From contig JAFXQO010000004.1 in the NCBI GenBank assembly GCA_017527065.1, positions 1 through 64,000 on the forward strand: 64,000 nucleotides of DNA, read 5' to 3'. The first letter of the stretch is position 1, and every line of letters starts with the position of its first letter. A program made the translations under genes and the position numbers. Source of the stretch: Clostridia bacterium (lineage in GTDB: Bacteria; Bacillota; Clostridia; Christensenellales; Aristaeellaceae). Positions 17,764 to 25,414 of the stretch are shown one piece after another. A model generated the notes under the pieces. That model did not search any database. It was not told the origin of the DNA and saw only the letters and a program-made list of their open reading frames with translations.

Positions 17764-18908
17764 GCGTCCTCCTCCCGCGCGGCTTCCGTGAGCACGTCGC
17801 GCATGTCGCTTTGTTCCTCGACGGTGAGGTCGAGGCCGGTTATCTCCGAGGCGAAGCGGCTGAACACCGCCATGGGGTCGCGCCGGTCTTCCCGCCGGGC
17901 GACGGGCTCTCCGCCGGGCATATTCAGCATCATGTCGCGCTCGCGGCGCACGTTGACCGTGCGCGGGTAGCGGGCGCGCAGCCTCTGCATGGCGTCGTAG
18001 ACCGGCTCCTCGTCGGTGAGCAGCACTTCCAGGAAATCGCCGTCGTTTTCCGCCGGCGGCGCGGCGAGGATGTCCTCGAGCCGGCCGCGCACCGCGCGCA
18101 GCCCCACGGAGGGATGAAACGGCTCCTGCTTCACCGAGACCGCGCCCTTTTCCATCATATCCACCACGGTGAAGCTCTTCGCCGCGCCCGCCTCGCCCAG
18201 CGCGTATTTGAGCGGCGCGCCGGCGTAGCGCACGGTCTCCGCGCCGACGCGCTGGGCCTGGTGCAGGTGCCCCAGCGCTACGTAATCGAAGGGCGCGAAA
18301 TGGGCGGCGCTCACCAGCTCCGTGCCGCCTGCGAAGAGCATTTCGGAATCGGAGCGGATGGGTACGTGCCCGGCGGCGCACACGAACTGATGCCCCACGA
18401 GCACATTGCGCTGCGACGCGTCGATGGGCATGCGTTCGATGGCGACGCGCACGGCGTCGTCGTATCCGGCGACGGGCTCATCCACGGCCTGCGCGCGGAT
18501 ATGGCCCGGCCGGAAGAAGGGCAGCAGGTAGAAGTTGACCGGGCCGAAGGCGTCCGACAGGGTGACGGGCGGCTGGCCGAGGCGGTAATCGCCGGCGATG
18601 TGGATGCCGGCCTGACCCAGGATGTCGCTGAGGAAGGCGAGCCGGTCGGTGGAATCGTGGTTGCCCGCGATGATGAGCGCGGGGATATTCAGCCGGGACA
18701 GGGCGGACAGGAAACCGCTCAGCAGGTTCACGGCCTGAACGGAGGGCGTGGAGCGGTCGTAGACGTCGCCCGCGATGACGACGGCGTCGGCCCCGGCGTG
18801 GGCGGCGTAGTTCACGATTTCCGTGAGCGCCTCGCGCTGCAGGTCGATCAGGCTGAACTCGGCGAGGGAGCGGCCCAGGTGAAGATCGGCGAGATGGATA
18901 AAACGCAT
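17760..18908 (-). CDS. sbcD: Exonuclease SbcCD nuclease subunit SbcD
   Basis: This is an Mre11-type metallophosphoesterase of 382 residues, the nuclease partner of SbcC. Its phosphodiesterase motifs are DLHLG at residues 8-12, GDVYDR, GNHDS, and later GHQF and GHLHQ. The start at 18908 (MRFIHLADLHLG) is preferred over the upstream in-frame Met at 18968, because the family begins directly with the first strand and a GGAG lies upstream. It overlaps sbcC by 4 nt, which suggests translational coupling. Confidence 0.96.
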   Translation of the reverse strand: MRFIHLADLHLGRSLAEFSLIDLQREALTEIVNYAAHAGADAVVIAGDVYDRSTPSVQAVNLLSGFLSALSRLNIPALIIAGNHDSTDRLAFLSDILGQAGIHIAGDYRLGQPPVTLSDAFGPVNFYLLPFFRPGHIRAQAVDEPVAGYDDAVRVAIERMPIDASQRNVLVGHQFVCAAGHVPIRSDSEMLFAGGTELVSAAHFAPFDYVALGHLHQAQRVGAETVRYAGAPLKYALGEAGAAKSFTVVDMMEKGAVSVKQEPFHPSVGLRAVRGRLEDILAAPPAENDGDFLEVLLTDEEPVYDAMQRLRARYPRTVNVRRERDMMLNMPGGEPVARREDRRDPMAVFSRFASEITGLDLTVEEQSDMRDVLTEAAREEDA

Positions 18909-19021
18909 GCTTTCTGTCTCCGCTTTCTTGATGATTTGAACGGCGCGTCCCTGAAAGATTAACCGCATTGAGAGGGAAAGGGCGCGCGGGGCGGCGTATA
19001 ATAGACATACTGTTCTGCCTC

Positions 19022-19050
19022 ATTATACCACGATAAGCCTTGCCTGAAAA
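19022..19050 (-). promoter_or_regulatory. Promoter of sbcDC
   Basis: On the minus strand, TTTTCA (19050-19045), a 17-nt spacer and TATAAT (19027-19022), with TGG just before the -10 (extended -10). The leader to sbcD is about 110 nt. Confidence 0.7.
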
Positions 19051-19087
19051 GACAGTCGGGGGGAAAGAACACGAAGGGATGAGCGAA

Positions 19088-20026
19088 ATGAATAATTTAC
19101 TTGTTACGAGCAACATCGTCTTCCCCATTTTCCTGGTGATGCTGATCGGCTTCCTGTCGCGGCGATTCGGCCTGATGAACGAAGAGACGGTCAAAGGCTG
19201 CAACAAGCTGGTGTTCCGCGTGTTTCTGCCGGTGTCGCTGTGCCGCAGCATCATGCGCGTGGATTCGAGCTTCTCCATGTCCGGCGGGCTGCCGCTGTTT
19301 GCCGCGCTGGGCACGCTGGCGGTGTTCGCCGTATGCATGCTGGTCATTCCGCGCATAGAGCCGGAGAACAGCCGGCGCGGCGTGATGATCCAGGGCATCT
19401 TCCGCAGCAATTACGCCATCTTCGGCATCCCGCTGGCCCAGGCGCTCTATCCCCAGGGCGACGGCGGCGTGGCGGCGATGATGGTCGTGGCCGTGATACC
19501 GGTGTTCAACATACTGGCCGTCGTCGCGCTGGAGATCTTCCGCGGCGGCAAGTTCGACCTGAAGCGCATCGTCCTGGGCGTGCTGAAGAATCCGCTCATC
19601 TGGGGCTGCCTGATCGGATTTGTGGTCATGAAGACCGGCCTGAAGCTGCCCTCGGTGATCAATTCGACGGTGGACAGCCTGGCGAGCCTGGCCTCGCCCC
19701 TGGCGCTGTTCGCGCTGGGCGCGTCGCTTAAGCCGGGCAAGATGATGGGCAACGCGAAGGCGCTGCTGGTCAGCGTCGGCGCGAAGCTGGTGATCGTGCC
19801 GGCCGCGGCGCTGATCATCGCCTACGCCATCGGCTGGCGCGGTCCGGAATTCGCCACGCTGATGATCGTGTTCGGCTCGCCGACGGCGGTCAGCTCGTTC
19901 ACCATGGCCGAGCAGATGGGCGGCGACGGCGACCTGGCGGCCCAGCAGGTGGTGTTGACCACGGTGTTCTCGGCGGTCACGATCTTTCTGATGATTTTCC
20001 TCTTTAAGACATGGGGCATTCTGTAA
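19088..20026 (+). CDS. AEC-family transporter (auxin efflux carrier type)
   Basis: This is an integral membrane protein of about 312 residues with ten predicted hydrophobic helices in two halves separated by a charged central loop. It matches the AEC (PF03547) family of small organic-anion or malonate-type permeases. Hallmarks are the N-terminal MLIGFLSRRFGLMNEE segment, a central NPLIWGCLIGFV segment and a C-terminal GSPTAVSSFTMAEQMGGD segment. The start is uncertain. ATG at 19088 has GAAGGGA about 8 nt upstream, and ATG at 19079 is also possible. It is divergent from sbcDC. The substrate cannot be told from sequence. Confidence 0.88.
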   Translation: MNNLLVTSNIVFPIFLVMLIGFLSRRFGLMNEETVKGCNKLVFRVFLPVSLCRSIMRVDSSFSMSGGLPLFAALGTLAVFAVCMLVIPRIEPENSRRGVMIQGIFRSNYAIFGIPLAQALYPQGDGGVAAMMVVAVIPVFNILAVVALEIFRGGKFDLKRIVLGVLKNPLIWGCLIGFVVMKTGLKLPSVINSTVDSLASLASPLALFALGASLKPGKMMGNAKALLVSVGAKLVIVPAAALIIAYAIGWRGPEFATLMIVFGSPTAVSSFTMAEQMGGDGDLAAQQVVLTTVFSAVTIFLMIFLFKTWGIL

Positions 20027-20056
20027 TCAGATCGGAAGAAGGGAGAAAAAGAACCA

Positions 20057-20764
20057 ATGCTTGAAATTGAACACCTGACGAAACGATACGGCAGGAAAGC
20101 GGCCGTGAGCGATTTGTCACTGACGCTCGGGGCGGGGCGTCTGGCGGCGCTGCTGGGGCCGAACGGCTCGGGCAAGACCACCCTCATGAAGATGATCGCC
20201 GGCCTGGCGACGCCTACGGCGGGCACGATCGCGCTGGACGGCATGCGCGTGGGCAAGGAAATGAAGGCGCACGTGGCCTACATGCCCACCGAGGGCTACT
20301 TCTACAACTACATGACCGCGCTGGACGCGGGCCGGTATTATCGCGACTTCTTCCATGATTTCAACATGGACAACTACCTCTCGGCGCTGGCAAAGGAGAG
20401 CCTCGACCCGAAGGGCAAGATCCGCACGATGTCCTCCGGCATGGTGGCGAAGGTGAAGCTGGCGCTGACCTTCGCCCGCGGAAGCCGCCTCGTGATGCTG
20501 GACGAGCCGCTGAACGGCATCGACATCGTGGCGCGGGAGCGGACGCTTGAGACCATCCAGGCCAATCACGGGGGCGAGCGCACGATGATCGTCTCCAGCC
20601 ACCTGGTGGACGAGCTGGAAACCATGATCGACGACGCCATCTTCATCAAGGACGGCGAGCTTGTGCTGGCGGGCGACGCGAACGCGCTGCGGGAGAAGCA
20701 CGGCATGTCCATCGTGGATATGTACATGAAGATTTACGGAGAGGGGGCGACGCTCAATGCTTAA
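20057..20764 (+). CDS. ABC transporter ATP-binding protein
   Basis: The protein has 235 residues, with Walker A GPNGSGKTT (about 35-43), a signature region reading MSSGMVAKVKLA instead of a strict LSGGQ, Walker B RLVMLDEPLNGID and an H-loop SSHLVDE. The MSSGM variant is common in the small Firmicutes ABC-2 exporters of the YtrB/bacitracin-resistance type. It overlaps the permease gene by 8 nt (ATGCTTAA), so the two subunits are translationally coupled. It follows the AEC gene by 30 nt and may be co-transcribed with it. The exported substrate is unknown. Confidence 0.92.
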   Translation: MLEIEHLTKRYGRKAAVSDLSLTLGAGRLAALLGPNGSGKTTLMKMIAGLATPTAGTIALDGMRVGKEMKAHVAYMPTEGYFYNYMTALDAGRYYRDFFHDFNMDNYLSALAKESLDPKGKIRTMSSGMVAKVKLALTFARGSRLVMLDEPLNGIDIVARERTLETIQANHGGERTMIVSSHLVDELETMIDDAIFIKDGELVLAGDANALREKHGMSIVDMYMKIYGEGATLNA

Positions 20765-21575
20765 GCTCATCAAATACGAGTTTCGCAAGAACCGGACGCT
20801 GCTCCTGACCATTCTGGGCATCATCGCGGCGCTGGAGGCGTATTTCCTGATCAGCGCGCATCTGGCGGAGAAATACAGGCTGCTCGACGCATTCTCCGAA
20901 GCAACGCAGAAGACGGAGATCAACCTGGCGGTGTCCATGAGCCTGCTGGCGGCCGCCAGCTTCGGCACCGCGATGGCGGTGTTCGTCATGGGCGTTGTGG
21001 GGTATTCCCGCGAGCTCAATCAGAAGACGAGCTACCTCATCTTCATGACGCCCAACTCCACCATGAGCATGGTCGGCTCGAAGCTGCTGTTCACGCTGCT
21101 CACCGGCGTGGGTTTCGCGGGGCTGCTCCTGGGGCTGGCCGCCGCGGATTTCCCCATTTTCTCCGACGCTATCGGTTCGGAGTGGCGCGGCTATTACAAC
21201 CTGCTGGATATTTTCATGACCAGCAACGACCTGAGCCTCACCGGCGCGCTCCTGACCATCGCGTTCTACGTGTGCGTGGTGTTCCTGAGCATCATCTCCA
21301 CGGTGAGCGTGGCCTATTTCGCCATTACGCTGAGCGCCACCTTCATGCGCGGCAAAAAGGGCCACGCGCTGGTGAGCGTGGCCATGTTCCTGCTGCTTTC
21401 CTGGGGCATTTCCCGGCTGACCAGTCTGATCATGCCGGACGACGTGTACGATATACTGCGCAGCACCAGCGACCTGATGCGCGTCATGGCGCCGCAGGGG
21501 CTGCTTGACGTCGTCGTGCTCGTCCTCTCGCTGCTCTCCTGCGCGTGGATGCTGAAAAAGCGGGTCGATCTGTGA
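20757..21575 (+). CDS. ABC-2-type transporter permease
   Basis: This 272-residue membrane protein begins MLKLIKYEFRKNR, a typical amphipathic lead-in of ABC-2 permeases. It is followed by about six hydrophobic helices (starting near residues 18, 58, 110, 160, 190 and 240). It partners with the ATPase encoded immediately upstream. No GntR-type regulator lies next to the pair, although such pairs often carry one. Confidence 0.85.
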   Translation: MLKLIKYEFRKNRTLLLTILGIIAALEAYFLISAHLAEKYRLLDAFSEATQKTEINLAVSMSLLAAASFGTAMAVFVMGVVGYSRELNQKTSYLIFMTPNSTMSMVGSKLLFTLLTGVGFAGLLLGLAAADFPIFSDAIGSEWRGYYNLLDIFMTSNDLSLTGALLTIAFYVCVVFLSIISTVSVAYFAITLSATFMRGKKGHALVSVAMFLLLSWGISRLTSLIMPDDVYDILRSTSDLMRVMAPQGLLDVVVLVLSLLSCAWMLKKRVDL

Positions 21576-21622
21576 TTCGTGCGCTGAAGCACCTGAAGGA
21601 CAAGCTGGGAAAGAACGACTGA
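21572..21622 (+). CDS. Possible 16-residue coupled microORF
   Basis: A GTG overlaps the permease stop (GTGA) and opens a 16-codon frame, VIRALKHLKDKLGKND. It would be read only by translational coupling. It is short, basic and amphipathic, and may be chance. Confidence 0.2.
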   Translation: MIRALKHLKDKLGKND

Positions 21623-21635
21623 CGGGAGGCGCGGC

Positions 21636-22526
21636 GTGATGCGGCGGGAGATCGGATGCGTCGTCGCGCCGGAGGACGACGGGCGGCTGGTGAAGCGCGT
21701 GGTGCGCGCGCGGCTGGGCGTGTCGCACAGGCAGTTCACCTCGCTCAAGCAGAAGAACGCCGTTCTGCTGGACGGCGCGCCGGTGCACGCGGATGTGACC
21801 GTGCGCGCGGGCCAGCGGGTGTCCGTGCTGCTGGACGAGGATGAAACCGGCGGCGCGCCGGCGTCCGACGGGCCGGTCAATGTGGTCTACGAGGACGAGG
21901 ACATCCTCGTCGTGGACAAGGAGGCGCCCCTGGCCTGCATGAGCGGGCTGGACCAGCCCGGCGATTCGCTGGAAGGCCGCCTGACGGGGCGCTATGGCGC
22001 GGGCTATGTATTTCGGCCGGTGAACCGGCTGGACAAGGGCACGAGCGGCCTGATGGCCGTGGCGAAGCACGCCCACGCGCAGCAGCTCATGCAGCGCGCG
22101 CTGCACACCGACGCCTATGTGCGGGAGTATGCGGCGCTGGTCGAAGGCCGGGTTGAGCCCGCCGCGGGCGTGATCGACGCGCCCATCGGCAAGGCGGACG
22201 GCGCGACGGTGCGCCGGGAAGTGCGGCCGGACGGCAAAAGCGCCGTGACGCGTTATGAGACCGTCGCCTCGGGCGGCGGCTACACGCTGCTGCGCGTGCG
22301 GCTGGAGACGGGGCGCACGCACCAGATCCGCGTGCACCTGGCCTCAAGAGGCTGGCCCATCACGGGTGATTTCCTCTATGGCCGCGAAGACGCGCGCCTG
22401 CCCGGGCGCTTCGCGTTGCACTCGGCGAAGCTGGCCCTCGCGCATCCCGTGACCGGAGAGCGCATGACCTTTGAGAGCGCGCCTCCGATAGTCTTCTATG
22501 AAATGATGGGGAGCGGTTCGATTTGA
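21636..22526 (+). CDS. RluA-family pseudouridine synthase
   Basis: This RNA pseudouridine synthase has 296 residues. An S4-like N-terminal region (about 1-70, with the SHRQFTSLKQKNAVLLDG segment) precedes the RluA catalytic domain. The catalytic aspartate is Asp133 in NRLDKGTSG. Later family motifs are EYAALVEG, SAVTRYE, LETGRTHQIRVHLA and ITGDFLYG. It could modify 23S rRNA (RluD- or RluC-like) or tRNA, and the exact site cannot be assigned. The C-terminal codons overlap the terminator hairpin at 22508-22540. Confidence 0.92.
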   Translation: MMRREIGCVVAPEDDGRLVKRVVRARLGVSHRQFTSLKQKNAVLLDGAPVHADVTVRAGQRVSVLLDEDETGGAPASDGPVNVVYEDEDILVVDKEAPLACMSGLDQPGDSLEGRLTGRYGAGYVFRPVNRLDKGTSGLMAVAKHAHAQQLMQRALHTDAYVREYAALVEGRVEPAAGVIDAPIGKADGATVRREVRPDGKSAVTRYETVASGGGYTLLRVRLETGRTHQIRVHLASRGWPITGDFLYGREDARLPGRFALHSAKLALAHPVTGERMTFESAPPIVFYEMMGSGSI

Positions 22527-22540
22527 ACCGCTCCCCCTTG
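22508..22540. terminator. Hairpin between the convergent rluA-type gene and the phosphohexomutase gene
   Basis: GGGGAGCGGTTC (22508-22519) pairs with GAACCGCTCCCC (22525-22536). The left arm lies inside the last codons of the pseudouridine synthase gene. The T tract is weak (CTTGTATT). Confidence 0.6.
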
Positions 22541-22542
22541 TA

Positions 22543-24240
22543 TTATGTGTCTTGCGCGAACCGGGCCGCAAGGTCGGCGGCGAGGCGCTTCTCGACGGCC
22601 TCCGCCTTTTCCCTGTCCGGCGCGGCGACGGAAAGATACGCCTTCAGTTTGGGCTCTGTGCCCGAGGGCCGCACGACGATGGCGCTGCCGCCCGCCAGGC
22701 GGTATTTGAGCACGTCGGAGGACGGCAGGCCGTCCAGGCCGGGCAGGTAGTCCAGCGTCTCCTCCACGGCCAGGCCGGCGAAGGCGCCGACGCCCTGGCG
22801 CAGCGCGGCCATGATGCCGTTCATGCGGGCCATGCCGCTGCTGCCGTCGAACTGATAGCTGTGCAGCGTGTTCAGGCAGTAGCCGTATTCGGCGTACAGC
22901 GCGGCCAGCCGCTGCGTGAGGCTCACGCCGCGCGTGCGGTAATAGGCGAACATCTCCGAGATCATCAGCGCGGCGTTCACGGCGTCCTTGTCGCGCACGT
23001 GGGTCCCGGTGAGGTAGCCGTAGCTCTCCTCGAAGCCGCAGATGTAGGCGTCCGCGCGGCCCCGCTTCTCCAGCAGGCCGATCTGCTCGCCGATGAACTT
23101 GAACCCGGTCAGCACGTTTACGGTCCTTACGCCGTAGCGGGCCGCGATGCGCTCGGCCAGGTCGGTGGTCACGATGGTCTTCACGAACACGGGGTCCTCC
23201 GGCATTTTGCCGTGTTTCACCCGCTGCCCGCAAATGAAGTCCAGCAGGAGCAGCCCCGTCTCGTTGCCGGTGAGCAGCGTGTATTGGCCCGCCTCGTCCT
23301 TCACGGCGATGCCGCAGCGGTCGCAGTCCGGGTCGGTGGCGAGGAGCAGGTCCGCGCCGGTGCGCTCGCAATACCGGATGCCCAGCTGCATGGCCTCGCG
23401 GATCTCGGGATTGGGGTAGGGGCAGGTGGGGAAGCGGCCGTCGGGGGCTTCCTGTTCCTTCACCACAGTGATGTTGGTGAAGCCGGATTCGGTGAGCGCG
23501 CGGGTGACGGGCTTGAGGCCCGCGCCGTTGAGCGGGCTGTAGACGATGGCCACGTCGCGGTTTATTTCGTCGCCGAAGAGCACCGACTGCGCCTTGACCG
23601 CCTCCGTGAAGGCGGCGTACACGTCCCCGCCGATCCACTCGATCCGCCCGGCTTCCATGAGCGCATCGAAGTCCGGAAGGGGCGCGTCGAACTCGTTCAC
23701 CTTCTCGATCTCGCCCAGTATGGCCGCGGCGGCTTCGGTGGTGATCTGGCAGCCGTCGCTGCCATAGACCTTGTAGCCGTTGTACTGGCTGGGGTTATGG
23801 CTGGCTGTGACCATGACGCCGGCGGCGCAGCCCAGCGCGCGCACGGCGTAGCTCAGGCAGGGCGTGGGCATCAGCTCGGGATAGATGAACACGCGGATGC
23901 CGTTCGCCGCGAACACGGCGCAGGCCACGCGGCTGAACAATTCGCTCTTGATGCGGCTGTCCCGGGAGACGGCGACGCGGCGCGCTTCCTTCGGAAAATG
24001 CGCTAAGATGTAGCGGGCGAGGCCCTGCGACGCCTTCGCCACGGTATAGACGTTCATACGGTTGGTGCCCGCGCCGATGACGCCCCGCAGGCCGCCCGTG
24101 CCGAAAGCGAGATGGCGGTAGAACGCGTCCTCGATGCGGGCCTCGTCGCCCTCCATGCCCCGCAGCTCGCGGACAAGGTCTTCATCCGCCGTGGCCTTTT
24201 GAAGCCACAGCGCGTAGGATTCCATTATCTCTTTTTTCAT
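22543..24240 (-). CDS. Phosphohexomutase (phosphoglucomutase/phosphomannomutase)
   Basis: The enzyme interconverts hexose-1-phosphate and hexose-6-phosphate, linking glycolysis to nucleotide sugars. The 565 residues hold all four domains of the alpha-D-phosphohexomutase superfamily: the active phosphoserine in TASHNP (Ser147), the Mg-binding DPDCDRCG loop, the sugar-binding GFEESYGY loop and the C-terminal phosphate loop VRPSGTEPKLK. This large form is the Firmicutes PgcA type. Glucose versus mannose preference cannot be settled. The gene has its own strong promoter (24277-24305) and is divergent from the dcw cluster. Confidence 0.93.
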   Translation of the reverse strand: MKKEIMESYALWLQKATADEDLVRELRGMEGDEARIEDAFYRHLAFGTGGLRGVIGAGTNRMNVYTVAKASQGLARYILAHFPKEARRVAVSRDSRIKSELFSRVACAVFAANGIRVFIYPELMPTPCLSYAVRALGCAAGVMVTASHNPSQYNGYKVYGSDGCQITTEAAAAILGEIEKVNEFDAPLPDFDALMEAGRIEWIGGDVYAAFTEAVKAQSVLFGDEINRDVAIVYSPLNGAGLKPVTRALTESGFTNITVVKEQEAPDGRFPTCPYPNPEIREAMQLGIRYCERTGADLLLATDPDCDRCGIAVKDEAGQYTLLTGNETGLLLLDFICGQRVKHGKMPEDPVFVKTIVTTDLAERIAARYGVRTVNVLTGFKFIGEQIGLLEKRGRADAYICGFEESYGYLTGTHVRDKDAVNAALMISEMFAYYRTRGVSLTQRLAALYAEYGYCLNTLHSYQFDGSSGMARMNGIMAALRQGVGAFAGLAVEETLDYLPGLDGLPSSDVLKYRLAGGSAIVVRPSGTEPKLKAYLSVAAPDREKAEAVEKRLAADLAARFAQDT

Positions 24241-24276
24241 GGCGCGACGCTCCTTGCCGGTTCTTATTACGGTGAA

Positions 24277-24305
24277 AGAATAGCAGGAATCCCTTTGCCT
24301 GTCAA
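24277..24305 (-). promoter_or_regulatory. Promoter of the phosphohexomutase gene
   Basis: On the minus strand, a perfect TTGACA (24305-24300), a 17-nt spacer and TATTCT (24282-24277). Confidence 0.85.
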
Positions 24306-24351
24306 GCGCCCGAATCCCTCCTTTTTGTCGAACACCAGTACTTAACTGTAC

Positions 24352-24364
24352 ATTTGTGACAAAT
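24352..24364. promoter_or_regulatory. Perfect 13-bp palindrome upstream of mraZ
   Basis: ATTTGTGACAAAT is a perfect inverted repeat with a central G. It lies between the divergent phosphohexomutase and mraZ promoters and just upstream of the MraZ box. It could be an operator, but no regulator is known for it. Confidence 0.4.
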
Positions 24365-24376
24365 TATATAAAATTT

Positions 24377-24420
24377 GTGGTTTAGAGTGGTTTTTTCTGG
24401 CTGAATGTGGTATAATTTGG
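24377..24420 (+). promoter_or_regulatory. MraZ box overlapping the mraZ/dcw promoter
   Basis: TGG occurs at 24378, 24388, 24398, 24408 and 24418, an exact 10-bp period over five repeats (mostly GTGGT). MraZ is known to bind direct TGGGN-like repeats spaced by 5 nt in its own promoter, and this array fits that. The fourth repeat's TGG is directly followed by TATAAT (24411-24416), so it also forms an extended -10. No good -35 is seen at 17 nt. A weaker promoter, TTAACT-N17-TATATA, lies at 24342-24370. Confidence 0.85.
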
Positions 24421-24443
24421 AGCATAAGGTAAGGATGGGGGTG

Positions 24444-24911
24444 ATGTCGGTGGAGGGAATCGAATTTTCGGGCAATTTCGCTCATACAATAGACCCCAAG
24501 GGTCGCGTCACCATCCCCGCCGCGTACCGCGAGGCGCTGGCCGGAGGCTTTACCATCGGCCTCAACAATCAGTTCGCCGCCATCGCGCTCTATCCGAAGG
24601 AGAAATGGACGCAGAAGTGCGAGCAGCTGAGCCGCATCCCCGAATCGGACATCAAGGGCACGCGCTACGTGCGCCTGATCACCGGCAATTCCTTCTCCGG
24701 CTGCGAGCTGGACGCCCAGGGCCGCGTGCTCCTGCCGGCCACGCTCCGCGCCAAGGTGGGCATGGACAAGGCCATCCGCTTCGTGGGCATGGGGCAGTAC
24801 CTGGAAATCTGGGACGAGCAGCGCTACCTCGGCGAGTGCGGCGTATCCGAAGGCTCGATCGACGAGCTGCTCGACTATGTGAACGGGCAATACTATCACG
24901 CGCAGACCTAG
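24444..24911 (+). CDS. mraZ: Transcriptional regulator MraZ
   Basis: MraZ is a ring-forming DNA-binding regulator at the head of the dcw cluster. The protein has about 155 residues with two MraZ/AbrB-like domains, each with the DxxxR signature: DPKGRVTIP near the N-terminus and DAQGRVLLP in the second half. ATG at 24444 is preferred over in-frame starts at 24405 and 24435, because AAGGA lies 8 nt upstream. It should autoregulate through the repeats at 24377-24420. The next gene is an ftsL-like gene, whereas rsmH is the usual neighbour. Confidence 0.95.
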   Translation: MSVEGIEFSGNFAHTIDPKGRVTIPAAYREALAGGFTIGLNNQFAAIALYPKEKWTQKCEQLSRIPESDIKGTRYVRLITGNSFSGCELDAQGRVLLPATLRAKVGMDKAIRFVGMGQYLEIWDEQRYLGECGVSEGSIDELLDYVNGQYYHAQT

Positions 24912-24938
24912 TTCTGCGGGGAAAGGACGGTGAATAGA

Positions 24939-25388
24939 ATGGCTCAGGCAGGCGTCAGGACGCGCGGCGTACAGCCCGCGCGGCGGAACTATGCGCCCAC
25001 GCGGGTCGGATACGCGCCCATGGAGCGCAGCTACGCGCAATCCCAGAAAACGGCGGCCATGAACCGCCGGATGTTCATCATCGCGCTGGCGTTGGTGCTG
25101 GCCAGTCTGTTCATCTATGTGAACCGCATGGCCGCCATCGCCGGCGGGGCGAAGACCATCAGCCGCCTCCGCACGCAGATCGCCGCGGAGGAGAGCCGCC
25201 GTCAGCAGCTGGAGATCCAGCTGGCTGAGCGCCAGAGTCTGGACATGATCGGCAGCGAAGCCGTGAGCCGCCTCGGCATGGTCAGGCCGGGCTCGTGGTC
25301 CGTGCGCGTGGTCACGCTGCCGGGCGACGCCGCTTCCGGCGAGAGCCAGACGGCCTACGACGCGGCGGGGGAGTCCGCGACGCCCTGA
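24939..25388 (+). CDS. ftsL: FtsL-like division protein
   Basis: This small bitopic membrane protein of about 149 residues has a basic N-terminal cytoplasmic segment (1-48, Arg-rich). One transmembrane helix spans about 50-68 (MFIIALALVLASLFIYV), followed by an extracellular coiled coil (about 80-110, SRLRTQIAAEESRRQQLE). This matches FtsL/DivIC-type septum proteins. The position directly before the class B penicillin-binding protein gene in the dcw cluster supports FtsL over DivIC. Start: ATG at 24939 with GGGGAAAGGA upstream; GTG at 24930 is the alternative. Sequence conservation in this family is low, so the call leans on topology and context. Confidence 0.8.
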   Translation: MAQAGVRTRGVQPARRNYAPTRVGYAPMERSYAQSQKTAAMNRRMFIIALALVLASLFIYVNRMAAIAGGAKTISRLRTQIAAEESRRQQLEIQLAERQSLDMIGSEAVSRLGMVRPGSWSVRVVTLPGDAASGESQTAYDAAGESATP

Positions 25389-25414
25389 CTTTCATCCGGG
25401 GAGGGTGATGGAGC

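Noticed and set aside
14668-18381. Extended N-terminus of SbcC reaching into sbcD
   Set aside because: The first 206 codons are Arg/Ala/Gly-rich shadow of sbcD. The true start at 17763 follows the sbcD stop and begins with the conserved SbcC N-terminus.
20029-20039. AGATCGGAAGA matches the first 11 bases of a common sequencing adapter
   Set aside because: The next base differs, the sequence is only 11 nt, and it forms part of a normal ribosome-site region (GGAAGAAGGGAG) before the ABC ATPase gene. Chance is the simplest explanation.
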